Positions 23,706 to 33,837 are shown, counted from the first letter of the stretch. The stretch: 44,098 bases of DNA from DASPLX01 sp035627375 (GCA_035627375.1 DASPLX010000025.1:1-44098), one strand, 5' to 3'. Translations and numbers: made by a program. The notes: generated by a model from the letters alone, not told the origin.

Positions 23706-24872
23706 ATGCGCCCGGTGATTCTTACCGCTCACAACGACATCAGGCTGTTGCACTGCGGCGCCGAATTCTTCCCGGCGCTGCTCGATGCGATCGACAATGC
23801 GCAGGCGGAGATCTATCTCGAGACGTATATTTTCGCGACCGACCCGACGGCCGACCGGGTCAGGGAAGCCTTGAAGCGGGCGGCGTCGCGCGGCGTCGTC
23901 GTCAACGTCATCACCGACTGGCTCGGCACCGGCAATGCATTCAGCAAGTGGCTGAAGCAAGACTTCGCCGCGGCCGGCGTCCATCACCGAAGCTTCAATC
24001 CGCGCTTCAACCACGGCGTCGCGCGGACTCATCGCAAGATCTGCGTGGTCGACCGCAAGCTGGCTTTCCTCGGCGGCATCAACATCAACGACGACATGCT
24101 GTCCGACGACAACAGCAAGTTGCCGCTGCCGGCGCCGCGCTGGGATTTCGCCGTGCGGATCACCGGACCGCTGGTGTACGACATTCATCTCGAAGTCGAG
24201 GTGCAATGGCTCAAGCTCGGGCGCCTGAACATCCTCACCCGCCTCGAGCTGTTCCGGGAGGTGCGCAATCCGGTGGTCTATGTCGACGAGGGACCGATGC
24301 TCGCCGGGCTCGTCGTGCGCGACAACCTGCGCAACCGCCGTACGATCCAGCGCAATTACCTCAAGGCGCTCGGCGTGGCGCGCAAGAGCGCGCTGCTCGC
24401 CAATCCGTATTTCGCCCCGGGGCGCAAGCTGCGCGACGCGCTGGCGCAGGCGGCGGACCGGGGCGTCGAAGTGGTGCTGCTGCTCGGCGTCGGCCAGTTC
24501 CGCATCCAGGATGCGGTGGCGCACTCCTTCTACCCCAAGCTGCTCAAGGCCGGCGTGAAGATCGTCGAGTACCGCAAGACGCAATTGCACGGCAAGGTCG
24601 CGGTCGTGGACGACGATTGGGCGACGGTCGGATCGAGCAACTACGACGGGCTGTCGCTCTTCGTCAACCAGGAAGCGAATATCATCGTGCGCGACGCCGC
24701 GTTCTCGAATGCCTTGCGCGCGCATATCGAGCGCGCGGCGGCCGAAGGAGTCGTGATCGATCCGCTCGAATTCGCCAATATCCCGTGGTACAAACGGCTC
24801 TGGTATGACGGCGCCTATCTCTTCTATCGCAGCGTGTTGTGGCTGCTGACGATAGGCAAATACTCGGATTGA
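23706..24872 (+). CDS. clsB: Cardiolipin synthase B (phospholipase D family)
   Basis: A 388-residue protein with two HKD motifs: H109-x-K-x4-D (THRKICVVDRKLAFLGG) and H295-x-K-x4-D (LHGKVAVVDDDWATVGSSN). ClsB-type enzymes make cardiolipin from phosphatidylglycerol and lack the N-terminal membrane helices of ClsA, which is true here. Size and order (EEP gene then clsB) agree with E. coli ybhP-ybhO. It ends 7 bases before the end of the convergent MocR gene; no terminator hairpin is evident between them. Confidence 0.93.
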   Translation: MRPVILTAHNDIRLLHCGAEFFPALLDAIDNAQAEIYLETYIFATDPTADRVREALKRAASRGVVVNVITDWLGTGNAFSKWLKQDFAAAGVHHRSFNPRFNHGVARTHRKICVVDRKLAFLGGININDDMLSDDNSKLPLPAPRWDFAVRITGPLVYDIHLEVEVQWLKLGRLNILTRLELFREVRNPVVYVDEGPMLAGLVVRDNLRNRRTIQRNYLKALGVARKSALLANPYFAPGRKLRDALAQAADRGVEVVLLLGVGQFRIQDAVAHSFYPKLLKAGVKIVEYRKTQLHGKVAVVDDDWATVGSSNYDGLSLFVNQEANIIVRDAAFSNALRAHIERAAAEGVVIDPLEFANIPWYKRLWYDGAYLFYRSVLWLLTIGKYSD

Positions 24873-24879
24873 ATCCGGC

Positions 24880-26349
24880 CTACAACAGCGCGGCGAGCTT
24901 CTTCACGCCCGCGCGAATCGCCGCCGGCGGCAAGGCGCTGTATCCCATCACGAACCCGTTCCGCTTCCGGTCGCCGAAGTAAAGGCGCGAGAGGATCGGC
25001 AAGTCGATCCCGGCCTCGCCGGCGCGCGCCGCCAGCTTCCCGTCGGACGCGCGCGCATCGCCGAGCAGGCATGCCGCCTGCAGACCTCCGGCCGCCGGCA
25101 GCGGCTGCAGCCGGCCCGGCAATCGGCGCTCCACCTCTTCGAGAAAGATGTCGCGCCGCGCCCGATACAGCTCGCGCATGCGCCGCACATGCGCCATGAA
25201 ATGACCGTTCTGCATGAAGTCGGCCAGCACCAGCTGCATCAATGCCGGCGAGTGGCCGTCGAGATGGCTGCGCGCCGCGACGAAGGCCGGCGCGAGCGGC
25301 TTGGGGACGACCAGATAGGCCAGCCGCAGGCCCGGATACATGACCTTGGAAAAGGTGCCCACATACAGCACGCGCCCATGCCGGTCCAACCCGTGGATCG
25401 CCGCGATCGGGCGGCTGTCGTAGTGGAATTCGCTGTCGTAGTCGTCTTCCACGATCCAGGCATCCGTGCGCCGCGCCCAGTCGAGCAATTGCATGCGGCG
25501 TTCCAGGCTCATCGCCATGCCGAGCGGATATTGATGCGACGGCGTGACGTAAGCCAGCTTCGCCTGCGGCGCCGCGCGCAGGCCATGCTCGACCAGCATG
25601 CCGTTCGCGTCGACCGGCACCGGCACCAGCCGCGCGCCTTGCGCGGCGAACGCCGTCTGCGCACCGCGATAGCCCGGTTCCTCGATCCATGCCGCATCGC
25701 CGCCATCGAGCGTCAGCATCGCGATCAGGACCAGCGCCTGCTGCGAACTGGTCAGCACGATGACTTGATCGGCGTCGCAGTCGACTCCGCGCGACAGCGC
25801 TAGGTATTGCGCGATGGCCTCGCGCAGGACCGGTTCGCCCTGCGGATCGGTGTACATCGGCCAGCTCGCCTCGGGCGAACGCGCATGCCGCGCCAGCAGG
25901 CGTTGCCAGACGTCGAGCGGGAAGGCGTCGAGGGCAGGCAGCCCGGCCGAAAAGGCGCGCACCTGGCGCGGATCGATGCAGCTGCCGAGAGACGCGATCC
26001 GCCGGCCGCGCTCGGACAAGGAATTCGCCGGCACGGCGTTCGCCGTGGGCTTTCCGGCATTGCGGCGCGGTACGACGGCATTGACATAGCTGCCGTCGCC
26101 GACGCGGCGCGCGACATAGCCCTCGGCTTCGAGCTGCGCATAGGCGGTCTCCGCGGTCGCGCGGGAGATCGCGAGATCGGCGGCCAGCACGCGCGTGGAC
26201 GGCAGGCGGTCGCCGGCCCGCAAGGTGCGGTCTAGAATCGCGCCGCGGATGGCGCGGTAGACCCGGGTCGACAGGGCGATCGGCGCCGACTCGCTTTCTT
26301 CGAGCAGCGTAAGCAGGGCGCCGGACAGCCGGCTGGAGGACGGGCTCAT
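24880..26349 (-). CDS. MocR/PdxR-type GntR regulator with aminotransferase-like domain
   Basis: A 489-residue fusion of an N-terminal winged helix (residues ~18-85: ALSTRVYRAIRGAILDRTL, LPSTRVLAADLAISRATAETAYAQLEAEGYV) and a fold-type I aminotransferase domain with the PLP lysine in YVGTFSKVMYPGLRLAY and EDDYDSEFHY. MocR proteins sense PLP or an amino-containing ligand and do not normally catalyse. ATG 26349 is preferred over 26397, which would run through the operator region. It is divergent from a rhodanese gene with three GGT boxes between them, the usual layout for control of itself and its neighbour. Confidence 0.93.
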   Translation of the reverse strand: MSPSSSRLSGALLTLLEESESAPIALSTRVYRAIRGAILDRTLRAGDRLPSTRVLAADLAISRATAETAYAQLEAEGYVARRVGDGSYVNAVVPRRNAGKPTANAVPANSLSERGRRIASLGSCIDPRQVRAFSAGLPALDAFPLDVWQRLLARHARSPEASWPMYTDPQGEPVLREAIAQYLALSRGVDCDADQVIVLTSSQQALVLIAMLTLDGGDAAWIEEPGYRGAQTAFAAQGARLVPVPVDANGMLVEHGLRAAPQAKLAYVTPSHQYPLGMAMSLERRMQLLDWARRTDAWIVEDDYDSEFHYDSRPIAAIHGLDRHGRVLYVGTFSKVMYPGLRLAYLVVPKPLAPAFVAARSHLDGHSPALMQLVLADFMQNGHFMAHVRRMRELYRARRDIFLEEVERRLPGRLQPLPAAGGLQAACLLGDARASDGKLAARAGEAGIDLPILSRLYFGDRKRNGFVMGYSALPPAAIRAGVKKLAALL

Positions 26350-26353
26350 GAAA

Positions 26354-26398
26354 TGGTCTGCTTTAATCCGGAAAATTGGTCCTTTTCCGCAAACCATT
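26354..26398. promoter_or_regulatory. Putative MocR operator: repeated TGGTC boxes
   Basis: TGGTCT (26354-26359) and TGGTCC (26377-26382) are direct repeats 23 bases apart; AAACCATT (26391-26398) holds an inverted TGGTTT. Paired direct repeats about two helical turns apart, with an inverted partner, suit MocR dimers. The first box abuts the regulator's own start, so it could also autoregulate. Confidence 0.45.
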
Positions 26399-26449
26399 CA
26401 ACGATATCATCCTTTTCAGCCGCGATCTTCATCAGCCAGAGAGAGAACC

Positions 26450-26845
26450 ATGAACGACCAGATCCGTCATTACAGCGACAAGCTCGCCTATGAAATCGAT
26501 TCCTCCGACCTGCATGCCCTGCTGGTCGGGAACGCGAAAGTGATCGTCATCGATGCCCGTACGCCCGAAGCGTATGCCGTCGAGCACATTCCGGGCGCGC
26601 TCAATGTGCCGCACCGGACCATGAATCCGGAGACCGCCGCCCGGATCGACCGCGACGCCTTGATCGTCACTTATTGCGACGGCATCGGCTGCAACGCCTC
26701 GACCAAGGGCGCGCTCAACATGGCGAAGCTGGAATTCAAGGTCAAGGAATTGATCGGCGGTCTCGACTGGTGGAAGCGCGACGGCTATCCGACCTCCGGC
26801 GAACGGGGTTCCCAAGGCAGCAGCGAGATGCTGTGCGGTTGCTGA
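26450..26845 (+). CDS. Rhodanese-domain protein
   Basis: A 131-residue single rhodanese domain: VIVIDARTPEAYAVEHIPGALNVPH, then the active loop VTYCDGIGCNASTKGA. C76 is the expected persulfide cysteine; C81 is close enough to form a disulfide with it. The protein ends MLCGC, adding C129 and C131. Substrate is unknown; sulfur transfer or thiol redox work is likely. ATG 26450 has AGAGAGA upstream. It is divergent from, and probably controlled by, the MocR regulator. Confidence 0.9.
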   Translation: MNDQIRHYSDKLAYEIDSSDLHALLVGNAKVIVIDARTPEAYAVEHIPGALNVPHRTMNPETAARIDRDALIVTYCDGIGCNASTKGALNMAKLEFKVKELIGGLDWWKRDGYPTSGERGSQGSSEMLCGC

Positions 26846-26951
26846 GGCGCCATTGATGCCGGACATGGCAGGGGCTGCGCCGCCGGCACGTTCGCGCAGC
26901 GCCAGGGTCAAACTGGCTACAATGGCCGCTTGATCATTCCGTTTCCGCGCC

Positions 26952-27341
26952 ATGTCCGCTTTCGCTTCCGATTCCGTCCGTATCGACAAATGGCTCTGGG
27001 CCGCGCGTTTCTTCAAGACCCGCTCGCTCGCGACCGACGCCGTGGACGGCGGCAAGGTGCGCCTGAACGGCGAGCGCGCCAAGCCGTCGCGCGGCGTGAA
27101 GATCGGCGACCGCCTCGCGATCGATAACGGTTCGACCGAGTGGGAAGTGGTGGTCGATGGCCTGTCGGACGTGCGCGGTTCCGCCGCCGTGGCGCAAACT
27201 CTCTATGCCGAAACCCAGGAAAGCGTCGCCAAACGGCAACAGGAAGCCGAGCGCCGCCGCTTGTTCCGCGACCCGGGCGAAGCGATCAAGGGCCGGCCCA
27301 CCAAGCGCGATCGCCGCATGCTCGACAAATCCCATTCCTGA
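26952..27341 (+). CDS. hslR: S4-domain RNA-binding protein, Hsp15-like (HslR)
   Basis: A 129-residue protein with an N-terminal S4 domain (VRIDKWLWAARFFKTRSLATDAVDGGKVRLNG) and a basic C-terminal helix ending in KRDRRMLDK. Hsp15 binds 50S subunits carrying stalled nascent chains and helps recycle them. Length and sequence fit HslR closely. A TACAAT at 26918-26923 could be its -10; the ATG at 26952 follows CGCGCC with no strong Shine-Dalgarno. Confidence 0.92.
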   Translation: MSAFASDSVRIDKWLWAARFFKTRSLATDAVDGGKVRLNGERAKPSRGVKIGDRLAIDNGSTEWEVVVDGLSDVRGSAAVAQTLYAETQESVAKRQQEAERRRLFRDPGEAIKGRPTKRDRRMLDKSHS

Positions 27342-27489
27342 GCCTCAGCATCCACGCGGCTTGCGAGGGCATGCTGCGATGCACAAGAAATTCCCCTCGT
27401 TTTCCCTTCCGGGAATGCCGCGAAATTGAGCCATCTCATATGCGGCAATACCCTCTCGTATCGCTAGAACCGCCCCTCTAAGTTTTCGT

Positions 27490-27530
27490 TTGACACTGGC
27501 AGATCGGTGCATAATAGTACGGACGTTCGT
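27490..27530 (+). promoter_or_regulatory. Promoter with overlapping palindromic operator for the TetR gene
   Basis: TTGACA (27490-27495) is a perfect -35; the -10 lies in CATAATAG (27510-27517). Directly after it, around the expected start of transcription, is ACGGACGTTCGT (27519-27530), a near-perfect 12-base palindrome (5 of 6 half-site pairs). Its place fits autorepression by the TetR protein encoded next. Confidence 0.6.
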
Positions 27531-27575
27531 TTCAGAATTACAGAAAGCGAGCGGCTTTTTGCAAGCGAGCATCCT

Positions 27576-28271
27576 ATGGCCACCCATACCACTGACACGA
27601 CACACAAAAGCATGCGCAAGGGCGAACTGACGCGCGCCGCGATCCTCGACGTCGCGCTCGATCTCGCGAGCCGCGACGGCCTCGAGGGTTTGACGATCGG
27701 CCTGCTGGCCGATCGCATGAACATGAGCAAGTCGGGTGTCTTCGCGCACTTCGGTTCGCGCGAGGATTTGCAGATCGAAGTGCTGAAGCTCTACCACAAG
27801 CGCTTCGAGGACGAAGTGTTCTACCCGAGCATGAAGGAATCGCGCGGCCTGCCGCGTCTGCAGGTGATGTTCGCGCGCTGGGTCAAGCGCGTGACCGTCG
27901 AGATCGCTTCCGGCTGCATCTACATCAGCGGCGCGGTCGAATACGACGACCGTCCCGGCGCGATCCGCGAGGAATTGGTCGGCATGGTGCGCGCCTGGCA
28001 GGATGCGTTGCACCGTTGCGTCGTGCAGGCGATCGAAATGGGCCATCTGCACGCCGATACCGACCCCTATCAATTGGTTTACGAAATGTACGGGCTGATC
28101 CTGGCCCTGCATCACGACGCCCGCTTCATCAAGCGTCCCGGCAGTGTCGATCGCGCTCAAGCCGGTTTCGAGCGCCTGCTGAAGACCTACGTCAGCCCGA
28201 CCTCGCCGGCCGATTCAAACCCGGCTAACAATAACCAGAATTCGAAAACCTCTGCCAGGAAGGCAGCCTAA
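27576..28271 (+). CDS. TetR/AcrR-family regulator of the adjacent fatty-acid oxidation operon
   Basis: A 231-residue regulator. The N-terminal TetR helix-turn-helix spans residues ~13-60 (LTRAAILDVALDLASRDGLEG, LADRMNMSKSGVFAHFGSRED). The ligand domain is typical in length, and the tail is polar and Asn/Ser-rich (SNPANNNQNSKTSARKAA). Position 19 bases before the beta-oxidation genes suggests an acyl-CoA-responsive repressor of the operon and of itself; the ligand is inferred. ATG 27576 starts MATHTTD; an in-frame ATG at 27507 lies inside the promoter and is rejected. Confidence 0.92.
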   Translation: MATHTTDTTHKSMRKGELTRAAILDVALDLASRDGLEGLTIGLLADRMNMSKSGVFAHFGSREDLQIEVLKLYHKRFEDEVFYPSMKESRGLPRLQVMFARWVKRVTVEIASGCIYISGAVEYDDRPGAIREELVGMVRAWQDALHRCVVQAIEMGHLHADTDPYQLVYEMYGLILALHHDARFIKRPGSVDRAQAGFERLLKTYVSPTSPADSNPANNNQNSKTSARKAA

Positions 28272-28290
28272 ATAGCATCAGGAGAACATC

Positions 28291-30081
28291 ATGGGCCAAT
28301 ACACCGCCCCCTTGCGTGACATGCAGTTCGTTCTGCATGAGTTGCTGAACGTCGAGCAGGAATTGAAGCAACTGCCCGCGCACGCCGAAACGGATGCCGA
28401 CATCATCAATCAAGTGCTGGAAGAGGGCGGCAAGTTCGCTTCCGAAGTGCTGTTCCCGCTGAACCATTCGGGCGATCGCGAAGGCTGCCGCCTCGACAAG
28501 GAAACGCATGTCGTCTCCACGCCGAAGGGTTTCAAGGAAGCCTATCAGCAGTACGTCGACGCCGGCTGGCCTGCGCTGTCCTGCGATCCGGAATACGGCG
28601 GCCAGGGCCTGCCCATCGTGCTGAACAACGCGTTCTACGAAATGCTGAATTCGTCGAACCAGGCCTGGACCATGTACCCCGGCCTGTCGCACGGCGCCTA
28701 CGAGTGCATCCATGCGCACGGCACGCCGGAGCAGCAGAAGCTCTACCTGCCCAAGCTGGTCTCCGGCGAATGGACCGGCACCATGTGCCTGACCGAACCG
28801 CACTGCGGCACCGATCTCGGCCTCTTGCGCACCAAAGCCGAACCGCAAGCCGACGGCACCTACAAGATCACCGGCGGCAAGATCTTCATCTCGGCCGGCG
28901 AGCACGAGATGTCGAAGAACATCGTCCACCTGGTCCTGGCCCGCCTGCCGGAAGCGCCGAACGGCACCAAGGGCATCTCGCTGTTCATCGTGCCGAAGTA
29001 CCTGCCGAACGCCGACGGCTCGCTCGGCGCGCGCAATCCGATCTTCTGCGGCGCGATCGAAGAGAAGATGGGCATCCACGGCAACTCGACTTGCCAGATG
29101 AACCTCGACGGCGCCACCGGCTGGCTGATCGGCGAACCGAACAAGGGCCTCAACGCCATGTTCGTGATGATGAACGCGGCACGCCTCGGCGTCGGCATGC
29201 AATCGCTCGGCCTGACTGAAGTCGCCTACCAGAACGCGCTGGCCTATGCGCGCGATCGCCTGCAGATGCGCAGCCTGTCCGGCCCCAAGGCCCCGGAAAA
29301 ACCGGCCGATCCGATCATCGTGCATCCGGACGTGCGCCGCATGCTGCTGACCGCCAAGGCTTACGCCGAAGGCGCGCGCGCCTTCACGGCTTACGTCGCC
29401 CTGCAGATCGACAAGGAACTGCACCACCCCGACGAGGAAGTGCGCAAGGAAGCCGCCGACGAAGTCGCGCTGCTGACCCCGATCATCAAGGCCTTCCTGA
29501 CCGACAACGGCTGGATCGCCACGTCCGAGTGCCTGCAGGTGTTCGGCGGCCACGGCTACATCTCCGAGTGGGGCATGGAGCAGTACGTGCGCGACGCCCG
29601 CATCAACATGATCTACGAAGGCACCAACACGATCCAGTCGCTCGATCTCCTGGGCCGCAAGATCCTGATGGACAACGGCGCCAAGCTGCGCAAGTTCGGC
29701 GACAAGATCAAGGCCTTCGTCGAAGAGAACGGCACCGACGAGGCGCTGTCCGAATTCGTCACGCCGCTCGGCGAGCTGGGCGACAAGGTCGGCAAGCTGA
29801 CCATGGAAATCGGCATGAAAGCTTTCCAAAATCAAGACGAGGTCGGCGCCGCCGCCGTACCTTACCTGCGCGTGGTCGGCCACATGGTGTTCTCGTACTT
29901 CTTCGCGCAGATGGCGAAGATCGCCCTGGCCAAGCAGGATTCCGGCGACAGCTTCTACAAGGCCAAGCTCGCGACGGCGCGCTTCTACTTCGCGCGCCTG
30001 TATCCGGAAACCGCGATGCTGATCCGCCAGGCACGTTCCGGTGCGGCGAACCTGACGTCGCTCGAAGCGGATCTGTTCTAA
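28291..30081 (+). CDS. Acyl-CoA dehydrogenase (FadE/DmdC-like, C-terminal extension)
   Basis: A 596-residue flavoprotein, longer than the ~380-residue mitochondrial type, with the extra C-terminal domain of the ~600-residue bacterial group. Seen: TGTMCLTEPHCGTDL (FAD contact), GGHGYISEWGMEQYVRDARI and the catalytic base E443 in YEGTNTIQ. It carries out the first oxidation of fatty acyl-CoA. CAGGAGA precedes the ATG. First enzyme gene of the TetR-controlled operon; DmdC-type 3-methylmercaptopropionyl-CoA dehydrogenase is an alternative by family, but the operon argues for fatty acids. Confidence 0.94.
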   Translation: MGQYTAPLRDMQFVLHELLNVEQELKQLPAHAETDADIINQVLEEGGKFASEVLFPLNHSGDREGCRLDKETHVVSTPKGFKEAYQQYVDAGWPALSCDPEYGGQGLPIVLNNAFYEMLNSSNQAWTMYPGLSHGAYECIHAHGTPEQQKLYLPKLVSGEWTGTMCLTEPHCGTDLGLLRTKAEPQADGTYKITGGKIFISAGEHEMSKNIVHLVLARLPEAPNGTKGISLFIVPKYLPNADGSLGARNPIFCGAIEEKMGIHGNSTCQMNLDGATGWLIGEPNKGLNAMFVMMNAARLGVGMQSLGLTEVAYQNALAYARDRLQMRSLSGPKAPEKPADPIIVHPDVRRMLLTAKAYAEGARAFTAYVALQIDKELHHPDEEVRKEAADEVALLTPIIKAFLTDNGWIATSECLQVFGGHGYISEWGMEQYVRDARINMIYEGTNTIQSLDLLGRKILMDNGAKLRKFGDKIKAFVEENGTDEALSEFVTPLGELGDKVGKLTMEIGMKAFQNQDEVGAAAVPYLRVVGHMVFSYFFAQMAKIALAKQDSGDSFYKAKLATARFYFARLYPETAMLIRQARSGAANLTSLEADLF

Positions 30082-30126
30082 GCGCATTACGTTAGCCTTA
30101 TCTTAAGAATCCATAGGATGACAATC

Positions 30127-32523
30127 ATGTCCAACTTTATCGTCAAGAAAGTCGCCGTCCTCGGCGCCGGCGTGATGGGCGCGCAGATCGCCGCCCACTG
30201 CGTCAATGCGAAAGTGCCCGTCGTGCTGTTCGACCTGCCCGCCAAGGAAGGCCCGAAGAACGGCATCGTGCAGCGCGCCATCGAGAACCTGAAGAAGCTG
30301 AACCCGGCCCCGCTCGGCAACAAGGACGACGCCGCGCTGATCCAGGTCGCCAACTACGAAGACGACCTCGAAGTCCTCAAGAGCTGCGATCTCGTGATCG
30401 AAGCGATCGCCGAGCGCATGGACTGGAAGCACGACCTGTACAAGAAGGTCGCTCCGTTCATCGCCCCGAACGCGATCTTCGCCTCCAACACGTCGGGCCT
30501 GTCGATCACGGCGCTGTCGGACGGCTTAGGTGGTGACCTTGCCGATCTGCGCGCGCGCTTCTGCGGCGTCCACTTCTTCAACCCGCCGCGCTACATGCAC
30601 CTGGTCGAACTGATCCCGACCGCGGCCACCAAGCCGGCGATCCTCGACCAGCTCGAAGGCTTCCTGACCACGACGCTCGGCAAGGGCGTGGTGCGCGCGT
30701 TCGACACCCCGAACTTCATCGCCAACCGCGTCGGCATCTTCGGCATGCTGGCCACGATCCACGAAGCCGAGAAATTCGGCCTGACGTTCGACGTCGTCGA
30801 CGACCTGACCGGCGCCAAGCTGGGCCGCGCCAAGTCGGGCACCTTCCGCACCGCGGACGTGGTCGGCCTCGACACCATGGGCCATGTCATCAAGACCATG
30901 CAGGACACGCTGCCGAACGATCCGTTCGCCGCGGTCTACAAGACGCCCGAAGTGCTCGCCAAACTGGTCGGCGCGGGCGCGCTCGGCCAGAAGGCAGGCG
31001 CCGGCTTCTACAAGAAGGTCGGCAAGGAAATCCAGCGCTTCGACGCCGCCAAGGGCGACTACGTGCCGAGCGGCGCCAAGGCCGACGACCTGGTCGGCCG
31101 CATCCTGAAGGAAAAGGATCCGGTCAAGCGCATGAAGACCCTGCGCGAATCGACCAACCCGCAAGCGCAATTCCTGTGGGCCATCTTCCGCGACGCCTTC
31201 CACTACATCGCGGTCCACCTCGAATCGATCGCCGACAATGCGCGCGACATCGACTTCGCGATGCGCTGGGGCTTCGGCTGGAACGTCGGCCCGTTCGAGA
31301 CCTGGCAAGCGGCCGGCTGGCAGCAGATCGCCGACTGGGTCAAGGAAGACATCGACGCCGGCAAAGCCATCTGCAACGCGCCGCTGCCGGCCTGGGTGTT
31401 CGACGGCCGCACCGGCGTGCATACCGCCGACGGTTCCTGGTCGCCGGCCAAGAAGGCCTACGTGCCGCGTTCGAACCTCGAGGTGTACAAGCGCCAAGCC
31501 TTCCGCGCGCCGGTCCTCGGCGAGGGCGCGGCCGACGGCAAGACCGCCGGCACGACGGTGCATGAAGACGAAGCCGTCCGCATCTGGCACCAGAACGACG
31601 ACGTGCTGATCCTGTCGTTCAAGAGCAAGATGCACACGATCGGCCCGGACGTGCTGGCCGGCATCCGCCGCGCCGTCGCCGAAGCCGAGCAGAACTACAA
31701 GGGCCTGGTGATCTGGCATGCCGACGCGGCCGAAGGCGGCCCGTTCTCCGCCGGCGCCGACCTGCAGGCGATGCTGCCGGTGTTCATGTCCAAGGGCGCC
31801 AAGGGCATCGAGCCGGCGGTCGCCGAATTCCAGAACACCACGATGGCCGTCAAATACGCCAACGTGCCGGTCGTCTCCGCTGTCGCCGGCCTCGCGCTCG
31901 GCGGCGGTTGCGAACTGCTGATGCACTCGCACAAGCGCGTCGCCTCGATCGAGTCCTACATCGGCCTGGTCGAAGTCGGCGTCGGCCTGGTCCCGGCGGG
32001 CGGCGGCCTGAAGGAAATCGCGGTGCGTGCAGCGGCCGATGCCAAGGGCAACGACATCCTGCAATTCCTGAAGAACACCTTCCTCAACGCCGCGACCGCG
32101 AACGTCTCCAAGTCCGCGCTCGAAGCCAAGAAGATGGGCTACCTCTCGCAGGACGACGTGATCGTGTTCAACAACCACGAACTGCTGCATGTGGCCAAGG
32201 CGCAAGTGCGCGGCATGCATGAAGCCGGCTTCCGCCCGAACCTGCCGGCGCTGGTGCCGGTGATCGGCCGCTACGGCCTGGCGACCATCATGGCGCAGCT
32301 GGTCAACATGCGCGACGGCGGCTTCATCTCCGCGCACGACTTCAAGCTCGGTTCGATGATCGCCGAGATCGTCTGCGGCGGCGACGTCGAAAACGGCAGC
32401 CTGGTCAGCGAGCAATGGCTGCTCGACCTCGAGCGCAAGGCTTTCGTCGAACTGCTGAACAATCCGAAGACGCAAGAGCGCATCATGGGCATGATGCAGA
32501 CCGGCAAACCCGTCCGTAACTAA
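30127..32523 (+). CDS. Fused 3-hydroxyacyl-CoA dehydrogenase / enoyl-CoA hydratase (FadN-like)
   Basis: A 798-residue bifunctional enzyme with the dehydrogenase first: Rossmann VAVLGAGVMGAQIAAH at the N-terminus, GVHFFNPPRYMHLVELI with the catalytic His and Glu, a second dehydrogenase C-domain, then an enoyl-CoA hydratase domain from about residue 480 (FSAGADLQAM, AGLALGGGCELLMH, VGLVPAGGG). This order matches Bacillus FadN and is the reverse of FadB/FadJ. It hydrates enoyl-CoA and oxidises the product. I prefer ATG 30127, which has TAGGATGA upstream, over 30118. The thiolase gene follows after a 97-base spacer with a long hairpin. Confidence 0.93.
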   Translation: MSNFIVKKVAVLGAGVMGAQIAAHCVNAKVPVVLFDLPAKEGPKNGIVQRAIENLKKLNPAPLGNKDDAALIQVANYEDDLEVLKSCDLVIEAIAERMDWKHDLYKKVAPFIAPNAIFASNTSGLSITALSDGLGGDLADLRARFCGVHFFNPPRYMHLVELIPTAATKPAILDQLEGFLTTTLGKGVVRAFDTPNFIANRVGIFGMLATIHEAEKFGLTFDVVDDLTGAKLGRAKSGTFRTADVVGLDTMGHVIKTMQDTLPNDPFAAVYKTPEVLAKLVGAGALGQKAGAGFYKKVGKEIQRFDAAKGDYVPSGAKADDLVGRILKEKDPVKRMKTLRESTNPQAQFLWAIFRDAFHYIAVHLESIADNARDIDFAMRWGFGWNVGPFETWQAAGWQQIADWVKEDIDAGKAICNAPLPAWVFDGRTGVHTADGSWSPAKKAYVPRSNLEVYKRQAFRAPVLGEGAADGKTAGTTVHEDEAVRIWHQNDDVLILSFKSKMHTIGPDVLAGIRRAVAEAEQNYKGLVIWHADAAEGGPFSAGADLQAMLPVFMSKGAKGIEPAVAEFQNTTMAVKYANVPVVSAVAGLALGGGCELLMHSHKRVASIESYIGLVEVGVGLVPAGGGLKEIAVRAAADAKGNDILQFLKNTFLNAATANVSKSALEAKKMGYLSQDDVIVFNNHELLHVAKAQVRGMHEAGFRPNLPALVPVIGRYGLATIMAQLVNMRDGGFISAHDFKLGSMIAEIVCGGDVENGSLVSEQWLLDLERKAFVELLNNPKTQERIMGMMQTGKPVRN

Positions 32524-32539
32524 GTCCGTGCATTGCGGA

Positions 32540-32595
32540 ACAGAGCGGGCCGCGTAGGCTTTAGCGAGAGCGGTAACCTACCCGGCCAGCTCTGT
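32540..32595 (+). repeat. Long hairpin between the dehydrogenase/hydratase and thiolase genes
   Basis: ACAGAGC (32540-32546) pairs with GCTCTGT (32589-32595), GGCCG (32548-32552) with CGGCC (32583-32587), and GTAGG (32554-32558) with CCTAC (32577-32581). That is 17 pairs with two single mismatches and an 18-base loop. No T run follows, so it is more likely an mRNA processing or stability element in the operon than a terminator. Confidence 0.6.
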
Positions 32596-32620
32596 CCTCA
32601 ACAAATTGTGGAGCAAAGAA

Positions 32621-33817
<1,197 letters not shown>

Positions 33818-33837
33818 GGACCGCCACGCAGTAACGG

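Noticed and set aside
28225..30087. 620-codon minus-strand frame opposite the acyl-CoA dehydrogenase
   Set aside because: Same GC-driven shadow effect; the sense frame has intact catalytic motifs.
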